From Musa acuminata AAA Group (lineage: Eukaryota; Streptophyta; Magnoliopsida; Zingiberales; Musaceae), in contig NC_088340.1 of assembly GCF_036884655.1 (NCBI RefSeq), positions 9,318,501 to 9,382,500 on the forward strand: a DNA stretch of 64,000 nucleotides, in the 5' to 3' direction. Position 1 is the stretch's first letter. The number at the start of each line of letters is the position of its first letter. The notes under the pieces are model-generated. The model ran no database searches, was not told the DNA's origin, and saw only the letters and a program-made list of their open reading frames with translations. Positions 52,806 through 64,000 of the stretch are shown here, piece by piece. The position numbers and the translations under genes are program-made.

Positions 52806-55800
52806 TCAATAGTTATTGGTCCAATTTATCTGTGCACGTTGTGGCTGTTGATAAACACCAGCAGGGGGCCCCAACATTTCGACAGCTCCAGCTACAGTCT
52901 GGGACTGTTGGAGTAATGGATGAACAGAAGCTGCGACAGTTGGTGTTGGGGGGTAAATTCCACTGAAAGCACCATGGCCAGCTTGCGCTGCTGCAAAAGT
53001 CATGTGTTGTCCCTGAGGAGGAATGCTGTAGAAAGAGCTAGCTTGAAGTGCAGATATATCCCGTCCAGGTGCTGGAATCCAGACAGCTGAACCTTCACTC
53101 TGCTAGGAAAACAGAGATTCAGATACGACAAAGACGAATTGATGCATATAAAATGAAACGAGATGGCACATAACCACAAAGAAGATCATCATAAAAACTT
53201 GTAACAGTAACTATCCAACATAAATTACATAATTCAAAAAGAAATATAAAGGCATAGGTGAACATGGGTAATGGAGAATTTATTGCAGATAATTTCACAA
53301 ATGAGCCAACAAGTTAATGCCAAAAGACAACTGTTTTAATTACTGTTGCAGCAGGTTTCCTTGGCAAAATATATCAATACCACAAGCTGAGCAGAAAACG
53401 CATCCCACATAATGATAATAAGGATCCACAAACTCTGCCCAACTTCCACGTTAGCTACTTGATGAGTTATTAAGTACAATAACTCCTGGACAGCCTATCA
53501 TTATCTTAGAGATTCCAAAAAACAATATATTTCAGTTAGTAATGGAAAACAGCATTGAATTACAGGAAACTTGTGAACTAAGCACCTTTAGAATCTAAAA
53601 CTTTCATTTTCATCATGTGCTGTATGGTATACACAGGCGTCATTTTGGATACCAGACCTGTCTCGGAGATTTGTTGGACTGGTATGTACAGGTCTGTACC
53701 GGTGTACCGACAAGGTACACCGGTAAATACTAATGTTTCGGAGAGAAAGTAAAAAGGGAGAAGAGGAAGGGATGGTGAAGGGAGGAGGAAGAAAGAGGGA
53801 AGAAGAGGAAGCGGCGAAGGAGGAGGAAGAAGGAAAGAGGAAGAGGAAGGGGAGAAGAGACATATCTGAGACGTGGCGACGGCAAGTGAAGGTCGCCGGT
53901 AGCCGCCTGCATGAGAAGCATTGATCACAGCATCAGTCACGTGGCGATGTGTAGTGTCGAACACGACAAGCGGAGGTCGTGGCATTGAGAAGCCGTAGGC
54001 TCGCAACAATCGTGTGAGAAGTGAAAGTAGCATGAAAGTAGGATTTAGGGTTTCCCACTTCCCTTTTATACGACGGACCGAACTAGGGTGGGTCCACATA
54101 TCGATTAACGCTCAGTTCGGTATGTGGTGCTTGTTTCGTACTGGTATGAGCGAAACGACAATCATTGCACAGGAACATAGAGCACCAAACAAAAACAAAA
54201 AAGTGACCATGTGTAGAAGGCTCCCTGCCGATCAGGGCTAGGGAGTGACAATGAAGCAATACCACTGCAATCAAACAGGCTCTTTTCATAACTTGAGCCC
54301 TGGTCACCCAACATCGATAGCATCAATAAAAGAAAATGAAAAGATCATCCAATGCCGAAAAACTTCGTCAGTTGAACCTAAGAACTAGTCAAATTTTGAA
54401 ACAAGCATTTTAAGCAACTCGTCATCAGTGATGGCTCATCTTATAACAGGTTTTTAATCAGAAAATGACGGAAAAGTAGATACAAATACATATTACATAG
54501 TGATAGTGATCAAACTGCCAGGGTAGTTGGTCACGTTTATTTAAGAAATGTAGATAAGAGGATACCCAGTACAATTAGTATGACCAGATAAAATCTCACA
54601 TTTATTCAAGGGATCTAGATCAGAGGATACGAATGACAATTAGTATGACTAGATAAAATCTTTAAGTTGGAGGTGCTAATCACAGGATTAACTACCTAAA
54701 ATGACATTAGCAATGTAAGATACCATTCTGATGAAATATGCCTCAAAAATCGATCAGTTGTGTAAAATATTAAAAAGGATGGTGTGGCACCAGACTCTGC
54801 CAGTACAGGTCTATGGAGTGTCGATCAATATAGTTTCACTCATGTAGACAAAAAGTTTGTTTATTGAATTGAAAATTGACATTTTGGTCATAAAGGAGAA
54901 ATCTCACCATGACTCCAAATAGGTCTACAAGTGCATGGTCTTACACATGGAAACAATGAGGTAGTTTATTGACTCAAAACCATGATCACTTGGGTCGTGA
55001 AGGAGCAACCACACCACGACGCTAATCTCATCCTCTAATTGTTTGAAATATAATCAAATTTTATTCCTTCATAGTTAGTGACTATGGAGCAAAACACAGC
55101 CAAGAAGAAGCTTGCACCATATTTATCCATTTGCTATAACGTGCTTTTTCTTACGTTGACTTAAGGACTCTCACTCCCTCTCCCTCTTTCTGCAGCTTCC
55201 TTCAAAATTGCTACTGCTCATCTTTTTTTTCACCTTCATTTGTACTCCTTATTTCATAATCTTAATAAAATAAGCTCATAGATGTTGCCTATCCTTGCCT
55301 CAAAAGAAAAGCTTCAGTTAACATCATCCACACAAAATCCCTGCTTAAAATTTGCTTACACTCAGCACATTGCAACTCCTAGCATCTTCTATGCACTCGT
55401 TCCTACGAAACGTCACATATGATTTCAGGATCACGCTATCCAACTTAAACATAGAAAAGGTATCAGTTCCCTGATTAATAGACTGAATCAGTCAGCTTCA
55501 CTTGTCAAATGATTCTGCTAATAACTGCTCATTCTCTAGCCAATTCCTAAGCTAATGATGCAACACGTAATTCCAAAGACTCTGAGAAATAGCAAAGGAG
55601 CACCAAGCCCTTCTGGAATTTCATTAAAAGGAGCAAAAAAATCCGTAGCTGCTTGCGAAATTCACGTGAAGCAGCAAAAATCAATCACTCTATAATGAGA
55701 TTAAGATCAAGCACCAGAAACATCAAAAAGATCTACAACTAAGGTTCCAAAGAAAATCATAAATTTTAGTAATCTTTATGTAACTCTAAATTGGAGGTTT

Positions 55801-58800
55801 ATCCATCTAGAATAGCAGCAGAACACAATAACTAAGCATGAACCAAACATCACATACAAAAATCTGTATCAAAAGAAAAAATAATACCTGTTGTCCTGGA
55901 ACATAAACACTGTTCTCCTTAAATTGGGAAGACCCAAGATCCTCATTGGCAGTTGAGTTTCCACTGCTAGCAGCAGGACCAGATGTATAGCCAGTTGGAG
56001 TCGAGCTATATGTTCCATAAACAGTTGGCAACCCAACAATTGCAGAATTACCAATGTTAGCACCAGCCTTGTATTGTGGAATAGAATACTTGACAGCAGT
56101 GGCAGGAGTTGCAGCTCCAGGAGTCTGATACATGCTGCCAGTAGGAGGTTGCTGAGGGAATGCGGCACCGCTCAAGAAATGGTGAAGGGTAGGGGGAGGA
56201 ACATAAAATGGAGAAAAGTATTGGTTATATGGAATGTAGTTGGGAGGGTAGTGAGATAAATGTAAACCAGCAGGTTGCCGGAAGACAGGAACTGGTTGCT
56301 GAGGAATAGCAACTGAACCCTGCATAGCACCTGCAGCTTGAGTTGCAAGAGTTGAGCCAACTGTAGAGAGCACAGCGGAGTTGGTATTCTGGACGGGGAA
56401 AAAATGAGCATCAGAATCTTAACCAGAATGCGAAGACCATGATACTGAGAATTTGAAGAAGAAGATTTCGATACAAGACTATAATCACAAGTAAATTGCT
56501 GAGAGTAGTAAAAAACACAGGTTTTGCTTAACTTATTGTATAATACAATCACAAAAATTTCTAGATCCAATAATATCTTACAATAAGTCTACAACTACAA
56601 GCTGTTCGGTGGAAAGGAAAATTGGCAGAGCATATGATTTTCTGAAAACAATCACCAATGCTGGAGTGTGATGATTGTATTTAGCATGACACAATCCAAA
56701 AATATATCTCTATATATTTAAAACAAAAAGATTAATCAAGCCGAAAGGTTAAAAGCAAACCTCTTGAGAAGTCTGGCCTGTCTGAGCCGGTAGGACTGCA
56801 ATGTTCGCATTGTACCTGGAGGAGGCACTGGATGCAAGAAATGGAGAGATTCGACCATCAGCATCAGCAGTAGGTCGATAGAATGGTGTGTAGTAGCTTG
56901 TGGATGGGTCATAGGGTTGATGCACCTGTACAACAGAAACTCAACATCCTAACCAAAACGATACAAAAGATGAAGCAGGTCTGCCATCTGAAACAAAGGC
57001 CGGTCGGTGTCAATTCTGATTTTAGTTTAAGCAAAAACGAGAAGCAAGGTTACTACTTACATTTCAATTTTAGTTGTTCTATATTAAGACATTTTTCTGG
57101 TTAAATTTCAACTTGTTACAAAATGGAATATCAGATGGCCAAGTAAGTTTAACCCATCCAAAATCAAATATATGCTAAGGTGAACTAAGTACAGGAACTT
57201 AAGTTAGAAGAGAAATGAGAAAATGTTAGAGAGCTGTCTTTGGTGCTTAGTACTCCAATCAAAAAGTAGAAGCCCCAGAAGATTAAGATCAACAATGTAA
57301 ACTAGTATTGTTCCAGAAAATCCATATAGAATAAATAAAAATGAACAATTATTAGGAATTATTCCCCCATCTAGACCATATCTAGACATCACATATTAAA
57401 TAATACCAGAAATTAATTGAGGTCATTTCTTCTTGCTTAACCAAAAACTAATTTGGGCTTAGTACCCCAGTCACCTAGTCTCACAAACAAGAGGAGGCAT
57501 CGGCCACCTTCTCAATCCAAATGGGGCTCATGTCCTTTCTCCATCAAAATAGAATGAGTCCTGTTGGGACCTCGTCACGAGTGGAGAAAGTCACATCTAG
57601 ATTGTGCATCATACAAGGCATAAGAATGAGATAACCGAGGATGTTGGCGTGGCCAACAATCACCATGTAGAAGGTGCATGCGGTAATGGTGAGTTGCATG
57701 AGACTGGGACAATGATGAGAAGCTGAAGGATGCTAACACACTCAATCACTGCTAGCTGACAGACTTGCAAACATGATTGGGTGATGCATAGAAAAAACAA
57801 GGGGGGATTGGGTCCCACTGGTTGGGTAACACCATGGCTGGGAGACACAACTAGAAAGATGTGTGAGGATGGGTTAGGTTCCACTGCTTAGGTGGAGAAA
57901 GAACACAAGATTTATCATGCAAGGCACATTAAAACAACTCATTCCCCCTCATGTTTAACTTTTCCTAGTGTTGTCAAGAAATCTAGGGGCTAGGGGCTAG
58001 GGGCTAGGGGCTAGGGGCTGTAAAGCGTCAAGGTCCATTATTGCCTGAGGCATTAGGCCCTGGATTGAGCAAAGTACAATGCTTACATTACAAAAGCAAG
58101 GCCCAAACATGGCAAAATAGTAGAACACAAAAGGAAGGGAACAAGAGAGGAAGGGAGAACAGAGATGAAAGAAGAGAAAAGAAAGAGGGAGCATAGAGAT
58201 GAGGAAAGCGAGAGAAAAGAATGGACATATGAAAGAGAGAGGAGACACAATCTATGGAGGAAAGTGAGTTGCCATATGTTGGTGGCAGAAACAATAGGGC
58301 CAAGTGCATAGGTGCCAGCAAGGCATAAATGGGGAGGGGGGATCATTGCACAGTTTAGTTAACTGAACTGAATCGAGAGAGTTTGATATGGGATTCAGTT
58401 TGGATCAAGTCCCTAATGGGGAAAATGATAGGAGGCCAATTTGGTTCGGGTAGCCCCAGCCAACCTAGGTGCTCCTCAACAAAGGCTCACGCCTAGGAGA
58501 TAGCCAGTTGAAGGTGCTTCACCCAGGGCCCATAGAGGTGCTCAAGTGAGGCATTGCTTCCGAGTGCCTTTTGACATCAGTCTTGTCTCAAGATAAAGCA
58601 ACTTGTATGAAGCATGATAAAAGGACTTTGGTTCTTTAATCTTGCAAGTAGGTCAATCTGCTGGTGCTTCAACTTCTCAACTATTGTGCTTGAACTCGAT
58701 TGTCAGTGTGTTGAAATGTCAAATCAAATTGGGTATTACTTTTTTGAACCATTTTATATCAAGAGTAAGATACTCCACTGACATCAGGTAAAGGAGGTTG

Positions 58801-60333
58801 ACCTTGTGCTTCTCACCTTGGAGGCAAATGAGCATGTTTACATATCTGGTAGAGCAGATCATCAACCTTCCATCACCAAGCAGACTCCAAAAAAGTTGAT
58901 GGGCTTGTGCCATAATTTAGTTGTTGGACAACATCACTGATAAAATTGTGAGCAGAACCACTGTAAAGTACATAGAGACAAGTTTTCCTTTGAAATATGT
59001 CGAGAAATGTACAGTGGAGAATAGATATCCTTTTCCAACATGGCTTATAGTATGATGTTTGAATCTTTTGGTGGTTGCAATTCTAGACCAACACCAACAA
59101 CTTCCTGATCATTTTGTCTTCCTCATGGACTAGGACCATAAATTGTCTGATTTTCACCTAGGGTCCTCAAATAAGACATTACCTTGCTCTTGCTTTCGGT
59201 TGGCTTCATTAAAATTAGTGACAACACAGATTCAGGAGCTCAAAGCATTCTAGCAAATAAAGCAGTTGATGCTTGATCTTCTAAGCCAATAACTAATGAG
59301 AACATGGGTGGTTTCATTTTTAAACTTCAAATCAATAGATGGTGCCTATGGTTGCATGAATTAAGAAAGCAACTCATCAGCGTTATGTGCCTTGTTGAAC
59401 AACCTATCAGCAAAATGCTAACCACATGGGTTCCCTGACTCTGAGCCACCACTTGTTTTACTTGGACATTGATGGCCTGACATGTGGGATTGGTATGTGG
59501 CAGGGGATTCTGATGATCTTCCTCTGCAAACCTTTCAACTAGCTCCAACCACACACCGTAATTGTTGAGATCTTCTCACAGCATCCTCAACTCAATCATC
59601 AACACAGGGAAGCACTGACATCATGCATACTGATAAATCTCGTTCATATACAATGCACACTTCTCAGGTTCAAGGAAAAGTAAACTATTCCTCAAGAGAT
59701 CAAGACTAATAAACTAAACCAGTTCAAAAGATTATTGAAAAAGTAAAAAAAAATATCAAGATAAAAAATACAGGTTCTTGGCACTCAAATGTCCTCTTAC
59801 TTATGTCTTCTATCTAAACCTACCTAGATTCCAACAGTTGATCAAAAAAGTAACACTTAAATGTCCTCCTACTTATGTCTTCTATCTAAACCTACCCAGA
59901 TTCCAACAGTTGATCAAAAAAGTATTCTACTCCAAAATATATTCCAAATCTTTTCCTCTTCCTTAGCCAAATACCCAACTTGGGAATGTTACCCTTGTCA
60001 CATAGTCTTGTAAAGAAGTAGAGGATCTAAGCTCCCTTCCAATCCCAAATGGGCCCAAAAGCCTTTATCCATCTAAACAAGATTCTACTGGACTCCATAG
60101 TGATCAGAGGGACCCATTGCAAGTTGTGGATTACAAGAGGCAAGAGAGCAAGATGGTTGTTGAGGAATAAATACGAGGAGGTGATGACCCGAACAAGGAT
60201 GTAGCAATGGTGATGTGGCAAGATAGAGGCAACAACAACACCAAGTGAACGACGAGGCAGAGAAGGGGGAGGGAGAAAGAGGAAGCATGAGAGAGAGAGA
60301 GAGAGAGAGAGTGCGTCTCTGTGTGTGTGTGTA

Positions 60334-60373
<40 letters not shown>

Positions 60374-62342
60374 GAAAAGGAAAATTTTGGCTTGAAAAGA
60401 AAACAACATTGGGCCCATAGCTTGATACAGTGAACCTACCAGACTGTACAACCCAATACTATAGATATCCTAGTACCATAGAAATCCAATTCAAAAAGTG
60501 ACAACAACTGATCCTCCATAGACATCCTATTACCATTAGCTGCTACCAGATTAGTTTCAGTAGCAATGATGCTATTGACAAATATCAAAACATTGACATA
60601 AAGAAAAAGATATTGTTGTAGAGAAACACTGCATGACCTGCGTAGCAAGAATATAAAGGTCATGACTCATGAGTGTTACCATACCAGAAAGTTTGGAAGA
60701 CGGGAGCTATCACGAGCCTGTGGTTCCGAGTTCTCAAAAGGTGAAAATTGGCTTCCGAGAACTTGTGGTGTCATTCCTAGTGATGGATATGATGGTGCAG
60801 ATTGAATGACCAAATTCTGAGGGCCTTCTGGAGACACATTGGCTTGTTTAGATTGGTCATATTCCGCTGCAGCAGATTTACTAGCAGAAACACCAGCTTC
60901 TTCGGTTGAATAACTATCTGGCACCTGTTCAGGTGATTGAGGATGATCCGGAGAGTCCGCTTCTTGAGCAGCTGAGGATGCAGTATGAATGCTGCATGTG
61001 AAAAAGAAAGAAAACTAAATAGTTAGAAGAGACAGCATATGGTAGTAAAATCAATATAACCTAAGCAGAAAAAAAAGGTAGAAGTAATGAAAAAAGGAAT
61101 GACGAAAAACAGAGAAACAAAGATCCTCTAATGCCAGATCGAGCTCTCTAGTTCTTGAACCAAAGATCAATTCCCTAGATACTTTTTAAAAGACAACTTC
61201 ATACTATCATATAAAATAGTAGCAAATAAAACAAAGATATTATGATTGTAGACGTCAATACCTACAGATATTTCTTTTTGATTAAAGATGGAAAAGACAC
61301 TGTGCATTACATGTCATTTGTCAAATTAAATCCATAAGTTTTTTCTTAATACCAGTGACATATATACTAGCTAACAAATAATAAAACCTTCTTGGAAGCA
61401 TCTATATGAGAAGTTTCTAATGTAATAAATATCATAATGGTGAAATATTTTTTATTAAATATAAACGACAGATACATCAACTAGCAAAATAAACTAGTAT
61501 TCTTAGAAGTTAGAAGAATAAAAAATTTTAAAAAAAATCCTAATGCACAAATATCATAACAGTGCCTTGTTACCAGCAGATCTCTTTATTATTGTACATT
61601 TAGAGGAGGAGCATTCAACAAAAAATGCTACCATAGTTAAAAAAGCTTCTGCAAAGCTTCTGCATGTCTGAAAGATAGTATAGAAAGAAACAGCTAAAAA
61701 ATGATCGCAAAAAACATTTTCAAGCTCCAAAGCTTTGTAATCAGATGTTAGTATGAATGTGCATTTTCCACCGTACATAATAAACTTGATGGTTATCTAC
61801 TTCTCTTAATGTTATTACATCTCATCAAATACAAAATGAGTTCATTATCTGTGCATCATAATCTCCTGATCCAACATAAAAAATAAATATCCAAATATGC
61901 AGAACGCCACATCTTCAAATGTAATTGTTAAAGCAGAATGTAAATGTCGTATCTGACCTTAAAGATGGCTTCTCGATAGTTTCTTCAATCTCAGGTGACT
62001 CAGAAAATGGTGTATCAATTTCAACTCTAGCAGGGCCATTTGCAACAACCATATTCAACTCAAAATTGGCATCAAAGCTGCCAAAACTCAAGCCATGTCT
62101 TTCAGACTCTGGCACTTGAAGATGGTTTGGAATAATGACATGTTGTTTCTCTGTTAGCTTCAGTTCATTTACCTTCTTTTCCAACTTCACAGCAGGTTCC
62201 TCTGTGGTCACAGAACATGCTGCTGGTAACGATTGAGCAACAGCTTCAGCCACCACCAATACATCAGCGTTAGTCATTTCAGATGCTTGAGCAGCATTCG
62301 CTTGTATGGTTTTTGGTTTCCACTCTTTATTAGGAACAGGTG
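52806..62342 (-). CDS. GBF-interacting protein 1-like (GIP1), C-terminal part
   Basis: This gene resembles plant GBF-interacting protein 1, a nuclear co-activator that enhances DNA binding by G-box bZIP factors. Five exons in the window, 61958-62342, 60685-60991, 56761-56925, 55888-56388 and 52806-53102, join in phase and encode about 550 residues up to the stop. The N-terminal DUF1296/UBA-like part lies beyond the right edge. Recognisable family parts are NEDLGSSQFKENSVYVPGQQ, YPPNYIPYNQYFSPFYVPPP, VHQPYDPSTSYYTPFYRP, WIPAPGRDISALQASSFYSI and the ending AQINWTNNY with GPPAGVYQQPQ. The protein is Gln/Pro/Ser-rich with no membrane segment. Two introns exceed 2.7 kb and hold low-complexity insertions. 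Acceptor at 62342 needs a preceding exon that I could not find before position 64000. Confidence 0.9.
53640..54170. mobile_element. Possible small mobile element in a GIP1 intron
   Basis: The block starts near GGATACCAGACCTGTCTCGG, continues with nested short palindromes (ACCGGTGTACCGACAAGGTACACCGGT), has a purine-only tract (53745-53860), and ends near TTCGTACTGGTATGAGCGAA. Composition differs sharply from the flanking intron. I found no clear inverted termini or target duplication, so the class is unknown. Confidence 0.35.
57983..58020 (+). repeat. Heptamer array (GGGGCTA)5, G-quadruplex-prone
   Basis: Five runs of four G, each separated by CTA, occur on the plus strand, which is the template strand of the GIP1-like gene. 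The pattern satisfies the four-stranded quadruplex consensus with very short loops. Confidence 0.9.
59787..59930. repeat. 72-bp tandem duplication
   Basis: Two copies of a 72-bp unit containing ACTTATGTCTTCTATCTAAA and GATTCCAACAGTTGATCAAA, differing at few positions, in the 3.8-kb intron of the GIP1-like gene. The period equals 24 codons, so a frame stays open, but no coding role is evident. Confidence 0.9.
60289..60370. repeat. Compound GA/GT microsatellite
   Basis: (GA)n, then (GT)n, then (GA)n on the plus strand in a GIP1-like intron, so the transcript carries long pyrimidine-rich runs. Confidence 0.95.
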
Positions 62343-64000
62343 CTGAATAAGAAAAAAAAAAAGGGTGCTACTTAGCCAACTTTTAAGTTTAACAAACCTA
62401 AAATTGTGTAGTTTCAGCACTTAAGATAAAATCTATATGCAATGTACAACCAACCCTTAATTAATACCTCTAGAACTTTGTCTAAAAAAATTAAATAAAA
62501 TTCTCACTTCTCATTCTCAGAATTGCTACGACTTACTACCATTGTGATCAACTCTTACATTTTTCCCTTAAAGTCACTCATCAGCACAAGAATAAGACAA
62601 GAAAAAGGACTTCTAAGTTTAACTCCTCAACATTAACCAAATAGAGAAATGTTAAATCATAAAACCAAATACATTTTTCATGCCATTTTCTAGGAATCAA
62701 AATTTTTCTCAAATAATCTTTTAAAAGATCTTTTTGTCTAGGTAGTAAAAATTCCTCGTCAATTTAGTCATCATTTATAACTTGCATTGATACAACATTA
62801 CCTCATCACACAAATTCATTTGTGGCCTTCCAGAACATAAAAGCTACAAATTTCACCATTTTGAAGATTTGCATTTCCAGACAACTCCTTTATAAAATCC
62901 ATTTATGCAACTAGAAATGTAGTTTATTACAAGGCACCAACAAGATTGTTAGTCTGCCAAGGTAGAATGCCAATATAAGTTAAAAGTCTATATAGTAAAC
63001 ATCAAAGGCAAACATCATGCAGCCAGTGCCGCACGTCGTGACTCTAAGTCATGATTTAAATCTGGACTGGCAAATGTGGTGCACCTCACAGGACAGAGAT
63101 GATCGTGAGGCTGGGGCAGTGCACTTGTTGATGTGCACCATTACCACCACTGGGGACCTGGATCATGACATGAAGCATTTCTCTTAACTTGATACCACCT
63201 TATATATTTCATATGCAGCTTAAGGTCAAAATAAGAGCCTGGTGGTTAACAATCTCTAGAATTCTTTTTGCTAAGGTACTAATCAGTATGTGACAAGCAG
63301 ACAATTGGTGTATTACAACTGATATAAACAACTGATGGAGATGCTTATCTCAGTTTCTATTTCAGAATGCAATATGGCACTCGAGCAAACAAGATCTAGC
63401 GAAAGCTTTGAGAAATGTAAACAAACAAATTACAGATATTTTGATCTTTAGTCTTTATATTTAAGGAAAATAACCCAAATATTCTGTGATAACCATAATA
63501 CTTGGGGTACAGCAACTCAAAGCTCCAGAAAACAGAGAACCACAATCTAACCCACCGTGCATTCATCCCTCATTCATGTTTGACAACCAATGACTTCTAA
63601 ATTTAAAGAATATTTCAACTTGATTGACTAGGGCATTGCAGCACCTTTTTAGGCAAAGAAGGGGCCATTCTTGGCAGTTTGTGTATATGGTCAAAAATGG
63701 GCATTCAGATGGACAAGTACCATTAATTGGATTACAAATGCATGAATATGGCTCAACAGAAATCATGCTGTCCAAGGAAGTTGATCATGCACAGAAGCTT
63801 GCTATAGAACATTGATATCAATATCAACTAATTAATTTGGTACCAAAAAGCTTAGTTTAGAAACCAACAAACTTGCTATGAACATATTAAATATTGATAG
63901 CATCTGATTATATAATTTAATATCTCAACTCCGAGAACACATAAGAAACTAAAGAACAACAAAATGAAAGGTTTACTTTATCTCCTAAGAAATGAACATG
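62343..64000 (-). other. Intron of the GIP1-like gene, to the window edge
   Basis: AT-rich sequence with no recognised exon. It should be an intron, since the exon ending at 62342 begins with two bases of a split codon. A less AT-rich patch at about 63020-63180 and short ORFs near 63563-63815 show no family features. Confidence 0.5.

Overview
The window is nuclear DNA from a flowering plant. Genes are widely spaced and intron-rich with GT..AG introns. Coding exons are GC-rich, while introns and spacers are AT-rich and full of GA and TA microsatellites. Plant-only families are present: NPH3/BTB, MYB-CC, DUF868, a GBF-interacting protein and a Sec14-nodulin protein. The overall style suggests a monocot, possibly of the banana/ginger group. 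That placement is inference from family resemblance and was not tested.

Layout, left to right. At 2-100 there may be the 3' end of a plus-strand gene. 1992-5330 (minus) is a class I ubiquitin-conjugating enzyme (E2). 6188-12559 (minus) is a 14-exon SFH-type Sec14-nodulin phosphatidylinositol transfer protein. 13.7-17.1 kb holds a GC-rich spacer, a weak minus-strand promoter and a decayed E2 first-exon relic. 17128-21546 and 23906-31471 (both minus) are two MYB-CC (PHR1-like) transcription factors in tandem with matching intron phases. The 5.2-kb first intron of the second one holds an array of ~0.33-kb repeats, into which a non-autonomous hAT element and a solo LTR have inserted. An intron of the first one holds a TRIM retroelement inside one half of an intronic duplication. 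34.36 kb has an isolated first-exon-like piece. 36747-37265 (minus) is NF-YC. 38366-40799 (minus) is cytosolic class I fructose-bisphosphate aldolase. 42374-43270 (plus) is a DUF868 protein. 44727-47361 (minus) is an NPH3/RPT2-type BTB protein. 50377-50655 (minus) is a small serine-rich protein. 52806 to the right end (minus) is the C-terminal part of a GBF-interacting protein 1-like (GIP1) gene whose 5' end lies outside the window.

Nearly all genes are on the minus strand, DUF868 being the only secure plus-strand gene. They are ordinary independent plant genes: ubiquitin transfer, lipid signalling, phosphate/MYB-CC transcription, CCAAT-box transcription, glycolysis and phototropism signalling. 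I see no operon-like or defence-like system. The unusual content lies in the introns and spacers: nested mobile elements with readable target-site duplications, minisatellites, a G-quadruplex-prone heptamer array, and an NF-YC tail that continues in frame beyond two TAG codons.
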